Of a stretch of 64,000 nt of DNA, positions 36,964 to 46,180 are shown in pieces. Position numbers and translations under genes: made by a program. The DNA comes from Sulfurisphaera ohwakuensis (GTDB taxonomy: Archaea; Thermoproteota; Thermoprotei_A; Sulfolobales; Sulfolobaceae). The number at the start of each line of letters is the position of its first letter. Position 1 is the first letter of the stretch. The notes under the pieces are model-generated. The model saw only the letters and a program-made list of their open reading frames with translations. It was not told where the DNA came from and did not search any database. The stretch lies in contig NZ_CP045484.1 of assembly GCF_009729055.1 (NCBI RefSeq), forward strand, positions 1,550,001-1,614,000. The letters are read 5' to 3'.

Positions 36964-37749
36964 ATGCCTTGCAGAGGTTTACATTCTATTCCCGCAGGAC
37001 CAGTAGAGTTTCCAGATATTACCACGGTTTATGTTATGTGCGGTGAAAAAATAACGGTAATGGTTGATGCTGGAGTTAGTAACTCAATAGCAGACTTTTC
37101 ATTCTTAGACAAACTCGACTATATTGTTCTTACTCACCTTCATATAGATCATATAGGTTTACTACCAGAACTTTTACAAGTTTATAAAGCTAAGATTCTA
37201 GTAAAAAACGGTTTCAAGAAATACTTAACCACTGATGAAGGTATTAAGAAATTAAACGAAACTGCTGAAAAGGTCTTAGGAGATCTTTATTATATTTATG
37301 GTGGTCTAGAGAAAAAACTTGATCAAGACAAGGTTATAGAAGTTGAGGGTAATGAGGAATTTGACTTAGGAGGATATAAAATGAAATTAATTTATACTCC
37401 AGGCCATGCAAGACACCACATCTCAGTTCAAATTGATGATTTTCTGTTTACTGGAGATAGTGCTGGAGCCTATTTTAATGGTGTCGTTATTCCAACAACA
37501 CCACCAGTAATTGATTATAAAATGTACATAGAAAGTTTAAAGAAACAAATAGAGTTAAAGCCAAAAGTTGTAGGATTTGCCCACGGCGGTCTAGTTTCTC
37601 CTAAAATAATGGAAGAACATTTAAAACAAATGTTAAGTGAAGGGGAAATACAGATAAATGTTGATATTGGAGGAATAGCTGGAGAAGTATTGAGGAAACA
37701 AATAGAAGTTAACTTAAGAGGATTAAGAGAAAGTAAGAAGTCTATTTAA
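36964..37749 (+). CDS. metallo-beta-lactamase-fold hydrolase
   Basis: 261 residues. Zinc motif THLHIDH (57-63), later YTPGHARHH, TGDSAG and a C-terminal FAHGG. The glyoxalase-II-like branch of the MBL fold with two metal sites; substrate unknown. Leaderless-type promoter 27-30 bases upstream. Shares the divergent promoter region with the Csa3-like regulator. Confidence 0.87.
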   Translation: MPCRGLHSIPAGPVEFPDITTVYVMCGEKITVMVDAGVSNSIADFSFLDKLDYIVLTHLHIDHIGLLPELLQVYKAKILVKNGFKKYLTTDEGIKKLNETAEKVLGDLYYIYGGLEKKLDQDKVIEVEGNEEFDLGGYKMKLIYTPGHARHHISVQIDDFLFTGDSAGAYFNGVVIPTTPPVIDYKMYIESLKKQIELKPKVVGFAHGGLVSPKIMEEHLKQMLSEGEIQINVDIGGIAGEVLRKQIEVNLRGLRESKKSI

Positions 37750-37929
37750 TATTATTTAAGAATTAAGGGGAAATTTATAGATTAATTATGCTAAAAACTG
37801 TTTATGGATAAATTGAAAGACTCTTCATCTTCACTTATCTTAAAATAAATAGTAAACCTTTCCTTCTCTAACCTATTTTTGTGAAAATAAATATATATTT
37901 CTAAACATTAAAAAATAAAAATATCTTAA

Positions 37930-38289
37930 TTACATTACTTTAATATTTTGTTTAATTTTGTTTAGAGTATCTGGGGGTATTGAAGATAAATTATGAGACA
38001 TTTTAGCATGAACCATTAATTCGTCTAACAATTCTTCTTCAGAATCTGCATTAATTATTTCGAATCCGCAGTTCATTCCTACACTTGCACAACTAAATGA
38101 GTACTTTCCTGTTTTCTTTATATTTTGCTTTATTTTTGCAAGTAATTCAGGCGGTATTGAGGTTACTCCATGGCTAGATTTGGCATGAATTTTTAGCATT
38201 TCTAATAACTCGTCTTCGCTACTAGCATTCTTTATTTCGAATCCGCAGTTCATTCCTACACTTGCACAACTAAATGAATATTTAGGCAT
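37930..38289 (-). CDS. tandem DUF1059 protein
   Basis: 119 residues made of two DUF1059 units (about 2-57 and 61-118), each Y-S-F-S-C-A-S-V-G-M-N-C-G-F-E-I, then EDELLEMLKIHAKSSHG or EEELLDELMVHAKMSHN. Each unit has two cysteines (CxxxGxxC) and two histidines (HxxxxH) that probably bind a metal, likely zinc. The halves are about 70% alike, so duplication is recent. Diverges from a single-unit gene 77 bp away. Confidence 0.85.
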   Translation of the reverse strand: MPKYSFSCASVGMNCGFEIKNASSEDELLEMLKIHAKSSHGVTSIPPELLAKIKQNIKKTGKYSFSCASVGMNCGFEIINADSEEELLDELMVHAKMSHNLSSIPPDTLNKIKQNIKVM

Positions 38290-38366
38290 ATTTCTTCTTT
38301 TCTTTACGGGTTATATAAAAAAGCGTTAAAATGTTTCTAATTAATCCTTAAAACTATCTTATCAAC

Positions 38367-38579
38367 ATGTTTGGTATGGTATTTGGATTTGGAAGAAAAA
38401 AGAAGTTTGAGTTTCAATGTTCTAGCATAGGTATGAATTGCGGATTTGAGATAAAGAACGCCTCTACAGAAGATGAGCTTATGGAAATTTTAAAGATTCA
38501 TGCTAAAAAAGCCCATGGATTAAATGAAATTCCACAAGACGTAATAAATAAAATTAGGCAAAACATAAAGAAAGTGTGA
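38367..38579 (+). CDS. DUF1059 protein, single unit
   Basis: 70 residues: a short basic N-terminus (FGFGRKKKFEF) then one DUF1059 unit with C18, C26 and the HAKKAHG histidines. Same fold as each half of the divergent gene. Followed after 4 bases by an AsnC-like regulator, so likely one operon. Confidence 0.85.
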   Translation: MFGMVFGFGRKKKFEFQCSSIGMNCGFEIKNASTEDELMEILKIHAKKAHGLNEIPQDVINKIRQNIKKV

Positions 38580-38583
38580 AAAC

Positions 38584-39354
38584 ATGGATTTAATAGACAA
38601 GAGAATTCTTTTTTATTTTTTGAGAGATGGTAGAATATCACAAAGACAAATAGCTTCACTTCTAGGCCTTACTCCAGCAAGTTTAAATTATCGTTTTAAG
38701 AAATTAATGGATGATGGAATATTAAAAGGATTTAAGCTATATATAAATCCTAATTTTTATGGAAAAATACAGATTTATATTGCATTTAAAAATTATAATG
38801 ATTTGGATGGCGAGTTTATCTCATTTAAGTTAAAGTGCCTTGAGTGGCTTAACGTGTATGGTGTTCAGGCAAAGGATAATATTGAACTTAAGGATAGGCT
38901 AAGTTATATGGCCAAACAATTAGGTGACCCAGTACTTTCTTATTTTCCACTTCAATCTCTTTTTAAACCGTCAAACTTAGATATTAAAATTGTAGAAGAG
39001 TTAAAGAAAGATCCGAGAATTCAGCCAGTCGATATAGCTGAAAAGCTTGGAGTCAACAGTAAAATAGTGGAAAAACATATAAGATATTTAAGACACAGAG
39101 GTTTAATCCTTGTTGTACCCGAAATAGAACTAGGAAAAACTGATATTGTAATATTCTCTATGTTTTCTAATAAAATCGAAGATATTTCAATTGTTTTACA
39201 AGATTGTAAAATTTGGCAATTTACAGATGGTTACGCCGGTATTACAGTATGTTATGCCGATAATATGGAAAGGGCAAGGAAGTATATAAGCGCCGCTAGG
39301 GAAGTGGACAAAGATGCTGATGTTATGATAATTTATGATTATATTTTTAAATGA
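38584..39354 (+). CDS. AsnC/Lrp-like regulator with two winged helices
   Basis: 256 residues. Helix-turn-helix at the N-terminus (DKRILFYFLRDGRISQRQIASLLGLTPASLNYRFKKLMDDGIL, split as helices 4-46) and a second at about 136-178 (LDIKIVEELKKDPRIQPVDIAEKLGVNSKIVEKHIRYLRHRGL). Between and after them are alpha-beta segments like half RAM domains. Two-HTH AsnC proteins are common in Sulfolobales. It may regulate the DUF1059 genes. Confidence 0.8.
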   Translation: MDLIDKRILFYFLRDGRISQRQIASLLGLTPASLNYRFKKLMDDGILKGFKLYINPNFYGKIQIYIAFKNYNDLDGEFISFKLKCLEWLNVYGVQAKDNIELKDRLSYMAKQLGDPVLSYFPLQSLFKPSNLDIKIVEELKKDPRIQPVDIAEKLGVNSKIVEKHIRYLRHRGLILVVPEIELGKTDIVIFSMFSNKIEDISIVLQDCKIWQFTDGYAGITVCYADNMERARKYISAAREVDKDADVMIIYDYIFK

Positions 39355-39413
39355 ACTTCTCGTTAGAATAATTTTAATGAAATTATTTATATTCAACTTA
39401 GAAAAAACGCATT

Positions 39414-39935
39414 ATGGTTTATGAATGTTGTGGAGAAAAATTTGAGGGAGAGAGAGAATTTAAAAAGCATATTAGGAGTAAGTATTGGCATAGGATTAAC
39501 TATTCAACCAGTACTAAAGTTTTGTTAAATAGGGATGAGGTCTTCAATATAATAAAGAATCCTAAATTAATTTTTGGAATAAGTAATTTAATAATACCAG
39601 TAGATGAGAAGAGGGCTATATTATATTTGCCTTTTAAGAGGATCAGAATGGGAACTGTATTAAAGAGGGTTATAATAGGTAATTTAGATGGGCCAAAACT
39701 TGATTTTGATATGTTAGAGTATAAGTTTAATTCAGATAAATTGATCTACGAGATATCATTTAGACTAAAAAGACTGACAGAAGATCAAACTGAAGTTTAT
39801 ATATTATCGTCTATGGCTGTAAACATAGGAATTTTAGGTAGGATTATGCCAAGTGAAGTTATTAAAGCATTGCAAAGCATTGTTACGCCACAAATTCTTG
39901 CTGAAAAGTTGGTAAGTAATATTAAATCGTTATAA
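39414..39935 (+). CDS. zinc-finger plus SRPBCC-like protein
   Basis: 173 residues. The N-terminal 27 contain a C2H2-like finger (CCGEKF...FKKHIRSKYWH: C5/C6, H19, H26). Residues 30-172 look like an SRPBCC/CoxG-type helix-grip domain: strand STSTKVLLNRDEVFNIIKN, several long strands and a C-terminal amphipathic helix (PSEVIKALQSIVTPQILAEKLVSN). A lipid- or small-ligand-binding role is possible. Own promoter (TTATTTATATTC about 25 bases upstream). Confidence 0.6.
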   Translation: MVYECCGEKFEGEREFKKHIRSKYWHRINYSTSTKVLLNRDEVFNIIKNPKLIFGISNLIIPVDEKRAILYLPFKRIRMGTVLKRVIIGNLDGPKLDFDMLEYKFNSDKLIYEISFRLKRLTEDQTEVYILSSMAVNIGILGRIMPSEVIKALQSIVTPQILAEKLVSNIKSL

Positions 39936-39939
39936 CTAG

Positions 39940-40125
39940 TAGTAGTTTAACGAAATTCCCTTACCATAAAAAATTATAATTTTTTTCGTGAGTTAATAAA
40001 ATTTTTTAATTTTACTTCTTAGTCTTATCGCTTATCAGAAATAAATTTTCAGTTAATAAGAGAATTTTTTATATTTTTTTAACGTTATTATATCTATAAC
40101 AATTTTCCTATAAGTGCTAAACTAG
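39940..40125 (+). repeat. dispersed non-coding repeat, copy B
   Basis: Second copy of the repeat at 25983-26165, same orientation, roughly three-quarters identical by eye with small gaps. Its last part (TATAACAATTTTCCTATAAGTGCTAA) also matches 8946-8974. Confidence 0.6.
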
Positions 40126-40148
40126 AATAATCTTCTTTTTCTTTTATC

Positions 40149-40478
40149 TTAATTATTTTTGAATAATATTATTCCTTGAATAAGGCAACATAAGTGTGCT
40201 AGAGTACAATAAATACATAAACTTCCTATTAATATTTCTGTATAGATAAGATATATTGAGAATATAGCACCTACAATCCATAAATATCTGAGTATTTCTT
40301 CTATTCCTATAAGCCAAAGTACTGTCATAATTGAAAAGTATATCAACCCTAATAAAGAGTCGGGTATTCCTAAAAAATGCGAATACACGCTTAACTCAAC
40401 TTTATGACAATCTATTATAGCGGACACATTACAATATGTTGGGATCTTTTCTAACAATAGATGTAAATATAGATACAA
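40149..40478 (-). CDS. VKOR-family disulfide reductase/oxidase
   Basis: 109 residues as called from TTG 40478, but the frame stays open upstream to about 40527 and encodes [20 protein letters not shown], the expected first VKOR helix, without an ATG/GTG/TTG start. Four helices; loop cysteines C14 and C23 (YCNVSAIIDCHKV), S29 region and the quinone-site CIYC. VKOR passes electrons from folded-protein disulfide formation to quinone. Partner: the DUF929 thioredoxin-like gene immediately upstream; a -1 shift at its AAAAA end would fuse both. Confidence 0.78.
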   Translation of the reverse strand: MYLYLHLLLEKIPTYCNVSAIIDCHKVELSVYSHFLGIPDSLLGLIYFSIMTVLWLIGIEEILRYLWIVGAIFSIYLIYTEILIGSLCIYCTLAHLCCLIQGIILFKNN

Positions 40479-40513
40479 AGAGTCAGCAACACCTACTATA
40501 GAAAGTCCTAGCC

Positions 40514-41305
40514 CTATTTTTCTACGCGTAGTTCCTCACCTATGTATATGTTAGGAATGTAATCATTTTGTATAAAATGTGAACATACAGAGTAAGGTTT
40601 TCCTCCATCCACCTTACATATCATTTCTGTTATTAGATTAGCTTCTGCATAAATTTCTTTGTAAATTTGGCTATTAGGATTATGAAGTTGCTCTATTACG
40701 TAAGTCCAGTTATGATTAGATAGTAAGCCTGGATCAATACTAGTTCCAACTTTATAATAATATCCTATTACAATAAATGGAATTGATAAGTTTGCGTAAT
40801 TGCTCCAAACATAATAGACTTGATTAGGAACTTTTTCGAGTGGTTGATAATTTCTATCTTGGTACTCAATTCCATAAAATGTTATGTAAGGACTCGAATA
40901 AGTGGCATTAACAAAAGTGAAAGTTGGAGTATTAGGATAGACATCAGTAGAGCTTGAAAGCATGTATTCTAAGCCGGAAAAATTACCAAATCTAAGAAGA
41001 GCTATTATCAATGCCCATCTTTCAGCTGCACAGTAAGGACACCATTCTGCACCTACAAAGATGACTGCTGGTTTACCGTTTGAAGAGAAATTGAGAGGAG
41101 ATACTTTAAAGTAGTACGTAGGTAATGCAGTAATATTGTAGCCTTGATCACTTAACTCTACTAGCTGATTATATAAATTGTTAGGAATAGTTTTTCCTAT
41201 TACTGAAGTTGTTGTAGTTTTTGTTGAAGAGAAAATACTTACTCCTACAATAACAATTATTAATATAATAGCTAAGAGAAAGTATCTTAAATTTCTTCTT
41301 ATCAT
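40514..41305 (-). CDS. DUF929 thioredoxin-like membrane-anchored protein
   Basis: 263 residues. N-terminal anchor helix (8-26), then an outside domain with the thioredoxin-type CPYC motif (89-92, in [15 protein letters not shown]) typical of DUF929, and two more cysteines near the end ([14 protein letters not shown]). Likely a disulfide oxidoreductase on the outer face, recycled by the VKOR encoded next. N-glycosylation-like sites are frequent. Confidence 0.82.
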   Translation of the reverse strand: MIRRNLRYFLLAIILIIVIVGVSIFSSTKTTTTSVIGKTIPNNLYNQLVELSDQGYNITALPTYYFKVSPLNFSSNGKPAVIFVGAEWCPYCAAERWALIIALLRFGNFSGLEYMLSSSTDVYPNTPTFTFVNATYSSPYITFYGIEYQDRNYQPLEKVPNQVYYVWSNYANLSIPFIVIGYYYKVGTSIDPGLLSNHNWTYVIEQLHNPNSQIYKEIYAEANLITEMICKVDGGKPYSVCSHFIQNDYIPNIYIGEELRVEK

Positions 41306-41406
41306 AGATTTACGGAATATAACATGTTATATTAGTTTACGTTAGAAAATTTTAAACACATGTTTATAGATAGTTGAAAGATCTTTTTTATTAGTGATTT
41401 GAAAAA

Positions 41407-42471
41407 ATGAAAAAAGAGAAGAGAGCTGTATCTAATATAGTTTTTGCAGGAGTAGTAATAGTATTAATAATAATAGCAGCTGTTGGGTTCGCGCTATATG
41501 CTACTAAAAAACCATCTACAGTCACTACTACCTCAATAAGTACTCTTACAGTTACTCAAACTAGCACTTCAACAGTTACTCAGACTACAACACAAACTTC
41601 TACTCAAACAGTTACTCAAACTTCTACTCAGACTACTACTGTTGTAAGACCCATAACCGTAAATGCTAGTGGTGCTTTCTATGATGGACAAGTAATAACA
41701 TTCTTATATACTGCACAGTTTATGTGTACTCCTAATGCAACGGTTTTCTTCCCTAATGCTGTAAATCAAAGTAAAGTAGCTATGGGTTGTGAAGTAGGGG
41801 CTGGTAATATATCAGCATTTCCAAAGGGTGCCGCACCAGTATTTGTACTAGTACCAGCATTTGCTGGTTTATCAATATTTGGAGTACAAAGCTTAGGTGC
41901 AACACCTCAAGGATTCCCAGTATTTAAGTATAACGGAGAAAACTATACAATTTATACTCAATGTGGTGCTGCTCTTACTCCTACAGCATGCCCAGACCAC
42001 ATGAGTTTAATATATTCTCCAGCCTTCACTATAGTTGAACAGTATTTAGGAATAAAGAATGGTGTTTTTGGATTACCAGAAGGAGTATTACCAACTCCAG
42101 CACACGATCATTTAGTAACATTTACAACTAATACTTCTATACCATGGTATATTGTAGTAGTCTTAGTCTTTAACCCCAATATATTCCCTAATCCAATAAC
42201 TGGTCAATGCCAACAAATAGTTCCATCAAACCAAACTGATCCTACACAATACTGCTTGAATAGTATCAGTGCATTAGAACAAGCAATGCAGACTTATGAT
42301 AGTGCTGTTGCAACTGCAAATGCAAATAATCCAATTTGGTTAGCTTTAGGTAAACCTGGCTTAGATGTTGTTGTACCCGGAATAACATCACCATCACAAT
42401 TATTTAGTGCTACAAACTCTAACATGGTATTATTCTTTAGCGATCCAGATATATATCCATATCCTATTTAG
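41407..42471 (+). CDS. anchored extracellular protein with Thr-rich stalk
   Basis: 354 residues. The start KKEKRAVSNIVFAGVVIVLIIIAAVGFALYA (split by the membrane helix 13-30) resembles archaeal pilin-type or signal-anchor sequences. A Thr/Ser/Gln repeat stalk (about 36-78, TVTQT units) leads to a globular domain with six cysteines (QFMCTP, MGCEVG, TQCGA, TACPDH, GQCQQ, QYCLN), perhaps disulfide-bonded by the neighbouring VKOR/DUF929 system. Domain family unknown. Divergent from DUF929; 13 bp before the polyferredoxin. Confidence 0.65.
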   Translation: MKKEKRAVSNIVFAGVVIVLIIIAAVGFALYATKKPSTVTTTSISTLTVTQTSTSTVTQTTTQTSTQTVTQTSTQTTTVVRPITVNASGAFYDGQVITFLYTAQFMCTPNATVFFPNAVNQSKVAMGCEVGAGNISAFPKGAAPVFVLVPAFAGLSIFGVQSLGATPQGFPVFKYNGENYTIYTQCGAALTPTACPDHMSLIYSPAFTIVEQYLGIKNGVFGLPEGVLPTPAHDHLVTFTTNTSIPWYIVVVLVFNPNIFPNPITGQCQQIVPSNQTDPTQYCLNSISALEQAMQTYDSAVATANANNPIWLALGKPGLDVVVPGITSPSQLFSATNSNMVLFFSDPDIYPYPI

Positions 42472-42484
42472 GAAGTGATAAGTT

Positions 42485-43939
42485 ATGAATAAGATAAATA
42501 AGTTAATTTTTTCTTTTCCTTTAAAAATTTTAAATAAATCATATATTTTAGCTTTAATTATAGTTCCTATTACTATATTCTTTCCAATACCTTCAGTAAT
42601 ATTCACTTTAATATTCGTAGGATTACTCTTTCAAGGACTTTATTTACAGAGATTTATGCCCACAAACAAACCTTATATGGTTATTGAAATTCTTGCGATC
42701 CTATCATTTATATATGCTATATTTTTCTTCAAGGAATTATATAATTTAACAAACTTAATCTTTTTATCTTACATAATTCCAGTTTCACTATGTATTTTTA
42801 GGCTTAGAAGGGAAATTAGGATAAAGGTTAGTTATTTAGAAAACTCCAAAGTAGCTTTTCTTCTTCTGCTTTCAGCCTTTGTATTAGTTTGGTTTGCAAG
42901 TGGATTCTTAGATCTAGTAACAACAACTTTTTCTTTGTTTAATCAATTCGGCTCTTCCTTTATATTGTTAGACGCATTATCTGCCTTTGCCTCAGTTACT
43001 GCAAGTTCGTGGTTTATGATAAGCATGGGAATTTGGTTAGGAATACTTGGAATATTTAGGGTTATTGAGTATAATAAATTGGAAAATAAGATAAGATATC
43101 TGCTAATGATGTTTGCTTACACATTTTACAGTATTTATCTGCCATCATTTTCACCAATTTCGAATCAAGTTCAATATATTCCTTACATGTGGTTTAATGG
43201 TCTTGGGACTTATGGGCCTGTGGAGCCTTCATATTTATTTGACGGTATAATAGGCACTTTTGTAGTTACCGCAGTATTATCATTTATGTTTGGTTCAAGG
43301 CAAATATGTTCTGTGACATGTACAGCACCATATATGTTACAAGGAACATTCCTTGACTCTATGAAAAAGTATAACAGATCTTCAAAAATCGGAAGAAAAA
43401 CTTTGACCTCTAGGTTAAACTCGTGGTATAAATGGGTAATGATTTTAACGTGGTCTTCTTTATTGGTATTTGCCGTTCTCTCGTACTTAGATTATGAGGG
43501 TATTATAACTTTTTCAATTTTAGGCAATGATCCTACAGTATTTTATGCAAGCTTGTATTTTAACGTAATTTGGTATATCCAATTCATGTTAATGCCATTT
43601 CTGGGGAATTATGCTTGCGTAAACAGCGGGATTTGTGCTTGGGGCTCATTTAATCAATTATTTGGATATTTAGGATTTTTCAAGCTTAAAATAAAAGATC
43701 CTAAACAATGTTTAAATTGTAAAACAGTAGATTGTGCGAATGCTTGTCCAGTAGGTTTAACAGATATGAGGGCATCTTTCATAAAGAAAGGAGAATTCAA
43801 ATCATTCAAATGTATAGGTGTAGGAGATTGTGTCGAAGCTTGCCCTTATAATAACATAATGTTTTATGATTTTAGATCTTGGATTAGATCAAAGTTAAAT
43901 AAGAAGGGGATAATTAAAGATTCTGTTGAATTACATTAG
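42485..43939 (+). CDS. membrane protein with C-terminal ferredoxin domain
   Basis: 484 residues with about nine helices. A loop CSVTCTAPYMLQG (near residue 275) resembles the C-x3-C-P loop of NapH/NosR/CcoG-type membrane ferredoxins. The C-terminus has cysteine-rich iron-sulfur sites: CLNCKTVDCANACPVG and CIGVGDCVEACPY, giving two probable 4Fe-4S clusters on the inside. It likely moves electrons between cytoplasm and quinone or the extracellular partner encoded just upstream. Confidence 0.75.
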   Translation: MNKINKLIFSFPLKILNKSYILALIIVPITIFFPIPSVIFTLIFVGLLFQGLYLQRFMPTNKPYMVIEILAILSFIYAIFFFKELYNLTNLIFLSYIIPVSLCIFRLRREIRIKVSYLENSKVAFLLLLSAFVLVWFASGFLDLVTTTFSLFNQFGSSFILLDALSAFASVTASSWFMISMGIWLGILGIFRVIEYNKLENKIRYLLMMFAYTFYSIYLPSFSPISNQVQYIPYMWFNGLGTYGPVEPSYLFDGIIGTFVVTAVLSFMFGSRQICSVTCTAPYMLQGTFLDSMKKYNRSSKIGRKTLTSRLNSWYKWVMILTWSSLLVFAVLSYLDYEGIITFSILGNDPTVFYASLYFNVIWYIQFMLMPFLGNYACVNSGICAWGSFNQLFGYLGFFKLKIKDPKQCLNCKTVDCANACPVGLTDMRASFIKKGEFKSFKCIGVGDCVEACPYNNIMFYDFRSWIRSKLNKKGIIKDSVELH

Positions 43940-44319
43940 TATTATATGCTATATACGCTAAAATATATTCAAAGATATAATGATAAAATAATTTTTTATT
44001 CTTTGATTTTCTATTCATAATTATTGGAACATTTTAGTTTTCATAGAAACTATACTTACTAGTAACTTAAAGTAAAGTAATCTTTCTAAATTCGTATAAA
44101 ACCTTAATAAGAATATTTTTCCATTAAAGTATGACTTTATAAAAAAGTATTAATTTTACATAATAGATTCCTCATGACTCAGGTTATTTTCAGCTTCTGA
44201 TTAGTGTATTAATAGGTGAATAAAAACAAATATTTAATAGCAATTGAATAAATAGAAGTATAAGTGTTCATATGATGATTGAAACGTAGGTTATGATTTA
44301 AATAGCTAAATATTTTTTC
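43940..44319. other. non-coding interval
   Basis: 380 very AT-rich bases between convergent genes; no gene, repeat or RNA recognised. Confidence 0.4.
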
Positions 44320-44577
44320 TTAGTATAGTAATATTAACTCATCTTTAAGTTCTTCAGAAATAAATATATAAAATGGATTTTCTCTTATTTCTTTAATTAC
44401 ACTCTCTATTTCGTAATCCTTTGGTCTTATAATACAAAATGCTCCCTGCCTAGGAAGAATATAATTAAAGAACTTCTCCTTATCCGAAATAATTTTAATA
44501 GGAATTATAAGCTTTTTAGAGAAATTAAAAAATTTCATGAGAGACTCTACATCATTAATATCTACTAATTCAACCAT
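44320..44577 (-). CDS. small hypothetical protein
   Basis: 85 residues, soluble, alpha/beta (strands LIIPIKIISD, GAFCIIRP, FYIFIS). No recognised family. ATG 44577 has a TTATAAAGG stretch about 12-20 bases upstream and a GGTG before it. Same direction as the NnrS-like gene, but 340 bases apart. Confidence 0.5.
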   Translation of the reverse strand: MVELVDINDVESLMKFFNFSKKLIIPIKIISDKEKFFNYILPRQGAFCIIRPKDYEIESVIKEIRENPFYIFISEELKDELILLY

Positions 44578-44917
44578 GCTGACACCTTTATAATCAACTA
44601 ACTACATCTTTATAAACTTTGCTCAAATTTCTTTTAACAGGGTTTATTTTCCTTTATAAACAAATCTACAATATTTCCAAAGTCATTACTTTTTTTGGCC
44701 ACCATTATTATCGTATTCGTAAATTATACTATAATTAAAAAATTTACTATCTAGGTAGATTAATAGATTATGAATTATAGTCTTTTCATAATAATTGCAA
44801 AAGACTAGTTTTACCTTAAGATGTAAAAATTGGGCGAGACAATCGAGGCGACAAGATATATTTTGTATCGATAAATATCATTTACCCTATGCCTTTCCTA
44901 TGAAATGCACTATATAT
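44578..44917. other. non-coding interval
   Basis: 340 bases, AT-rich; nothing recognised apart from a GC-rich GGGCGAGACAATCGAGGCGACAAG patch at 44832-44855 which stands out from its surroundings and is unexplained. Confidence 0.35.
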
Positions 44918-45955
44918 TCATTTAATCAACACTTGTCTTAAGGTAAGGATAAAGAACGATAAAATTCCTATTCCTTGTAATGGTGAGGCCAATATAAAAA
45001 TTGGTGTGGTAAAGCCAAAGTCGTATAACAGTCTCATGATTAGTCCTATATTAAGTAAGAAAAATGGAATATATGAGGGCTTTACAGAAACCCTCTTTTG
45101 AAAAGCATTAGCAAATAGATCCATTAAGACAACATCTACTCCAAAGACTGTATTGAAAAGGAAACCAACTGCAATTGAGTGAATGAATACATCATAGTTA
45201 GAAATGAAAATAGAACCAATCAGTAAATAAATCCATGCAGTAGTTAAATGTAATATTGGGTATCTTCTTCCCTTTGGTCTGTAAAGTCCTGAAGCGTGAA
45301 ATGATAAAACCCAAGCAAGGAGCATTAACACATTTTCTCTAAATCCCATCCCTACGACCAGTAAAATGAAGGCTAATATGTTTTCCCAATTTCTTGAACT
45401 GGATATTTTAATTCTAGTTACTAATCCTATATCCCTAGTCATGACTGCAAATATCATACTTGTTGGGAATATTAGATTCAAATAAGGTATTGCATATCCT
45501 AACCCAATTTGAACTGAGATTATAACAATTGTTATCATTAAAGAATAGAAAAGTAGCCAGTTATAAACAGTCGGATTTATTCCTATTCTTGATTTTCCAA
45601 GATATTCTTGCGAGTAGTAAAGTAAAATATTCATCGCAATAAGGATAAAAATAAATCCCAACTGTTGGTTATAGAAAAATGAGATTATACCGAGAATTGT
45701 AAATACTAGATAAGACGCTATCAGCCGATTATCTGCAGTTTTTCCACTCCATTCTATGCTTAACGCTACGAATATTTCATTTCCAATTAGTAAACCAAAG
45801 AAACCAAATATCATTATAAACCAGTGTGCTGGGAATAAACTACTTGTAGGATCTATAAAGAATCCTTGCATATTCATAAATTCGAAAACTGCTGGTATAC
45901 CTCCAAATAGTAGAAGTATTATCCCTGAAATCATAAGTAATAATGGTAACTTCAT
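44918..45955 (-). CDS. NnrS-like membrane protein
   Basis: 345 residues, about ten helices. FPAHWFIMIFGFFGLLIGNEIFVALSIEW (split here around residue 43-70) resembles the H-x-x-x-M-x-F-G-F opening of NnrS, and LHLTTAWIYLLIGS...FIHSIAVGFLFNTVFGVDVVLMD its later H-containing helices. NnrS proteins are linked to nitric oxide and nitrosative stress. Upstream lies a regulator, DUF488 and a hemerythrin on the same strand. Family call by pattern. Confidence 0.55.
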   Translation of the reverse strand: MKLPLLLMISGIILLLFGGIPAVFEFMNMQGFFIDPTSSLFPAHWFIMIFGFFGLLIGNEIFVALSIEWSGKTADNRLIASYLVFTILGIISFFYNQQLGFIFILIAMNILLYYSQEYLGKSRIGINPTVYNWLLFYSLMITIVIISVQIGLGYAIPYLNLIFPTSMIFAVMTRDIGLVTRIKISSSRNWENILAFILLVVGMGFRENVLMLLAWVLSFHASGLYRPKGRRYPILHLTTAWIYLLIGSIFISNYDVFIHSIAVGFLFNTVFGVDVVLMDLFANAFQKRVSVKPSYIPFFLLNIGLIMRLLYDFGFTTPIFILASPLQGIGILSFFILTLRQVLIK

Positions 45956-46040
45956 ATGTTCCGATTTGTTTATGTGAGTTTAATATAGTATACCTAAAAG
46001 ATTAGGGGTAGGGTGAGCTTGTCGTTAGTTTTGTCATGTT

Positions 46041-46066
46041 TTGTGACACTTGTTACGGTCACAAGT
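46041..46066. promoter_or_regulatory. inverted repeat upstream of NnrS-like gene
   Basis: TTGTGAC (46041-46047) and GTCACAA (46058-46064) with a 10-base spacer; an overlapping ACTTG/CAAGT pair adds symmetry. It lies about 85 bases before the NnrS-like start and downstream of the HTH-10 regulator, so it may be its operator or a terminator hairpin. Confidence 0.35.
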
Positions 46067-46180
46067 AATTTTAGTCAAATAATATTTGTAATATTATTTG
46101 AACTCATAAAATTTCATTTGAACTATCTTTTGTACACTTCTAATTATCAATGAAATTAGAATTACTCTAATTTAAATCCT

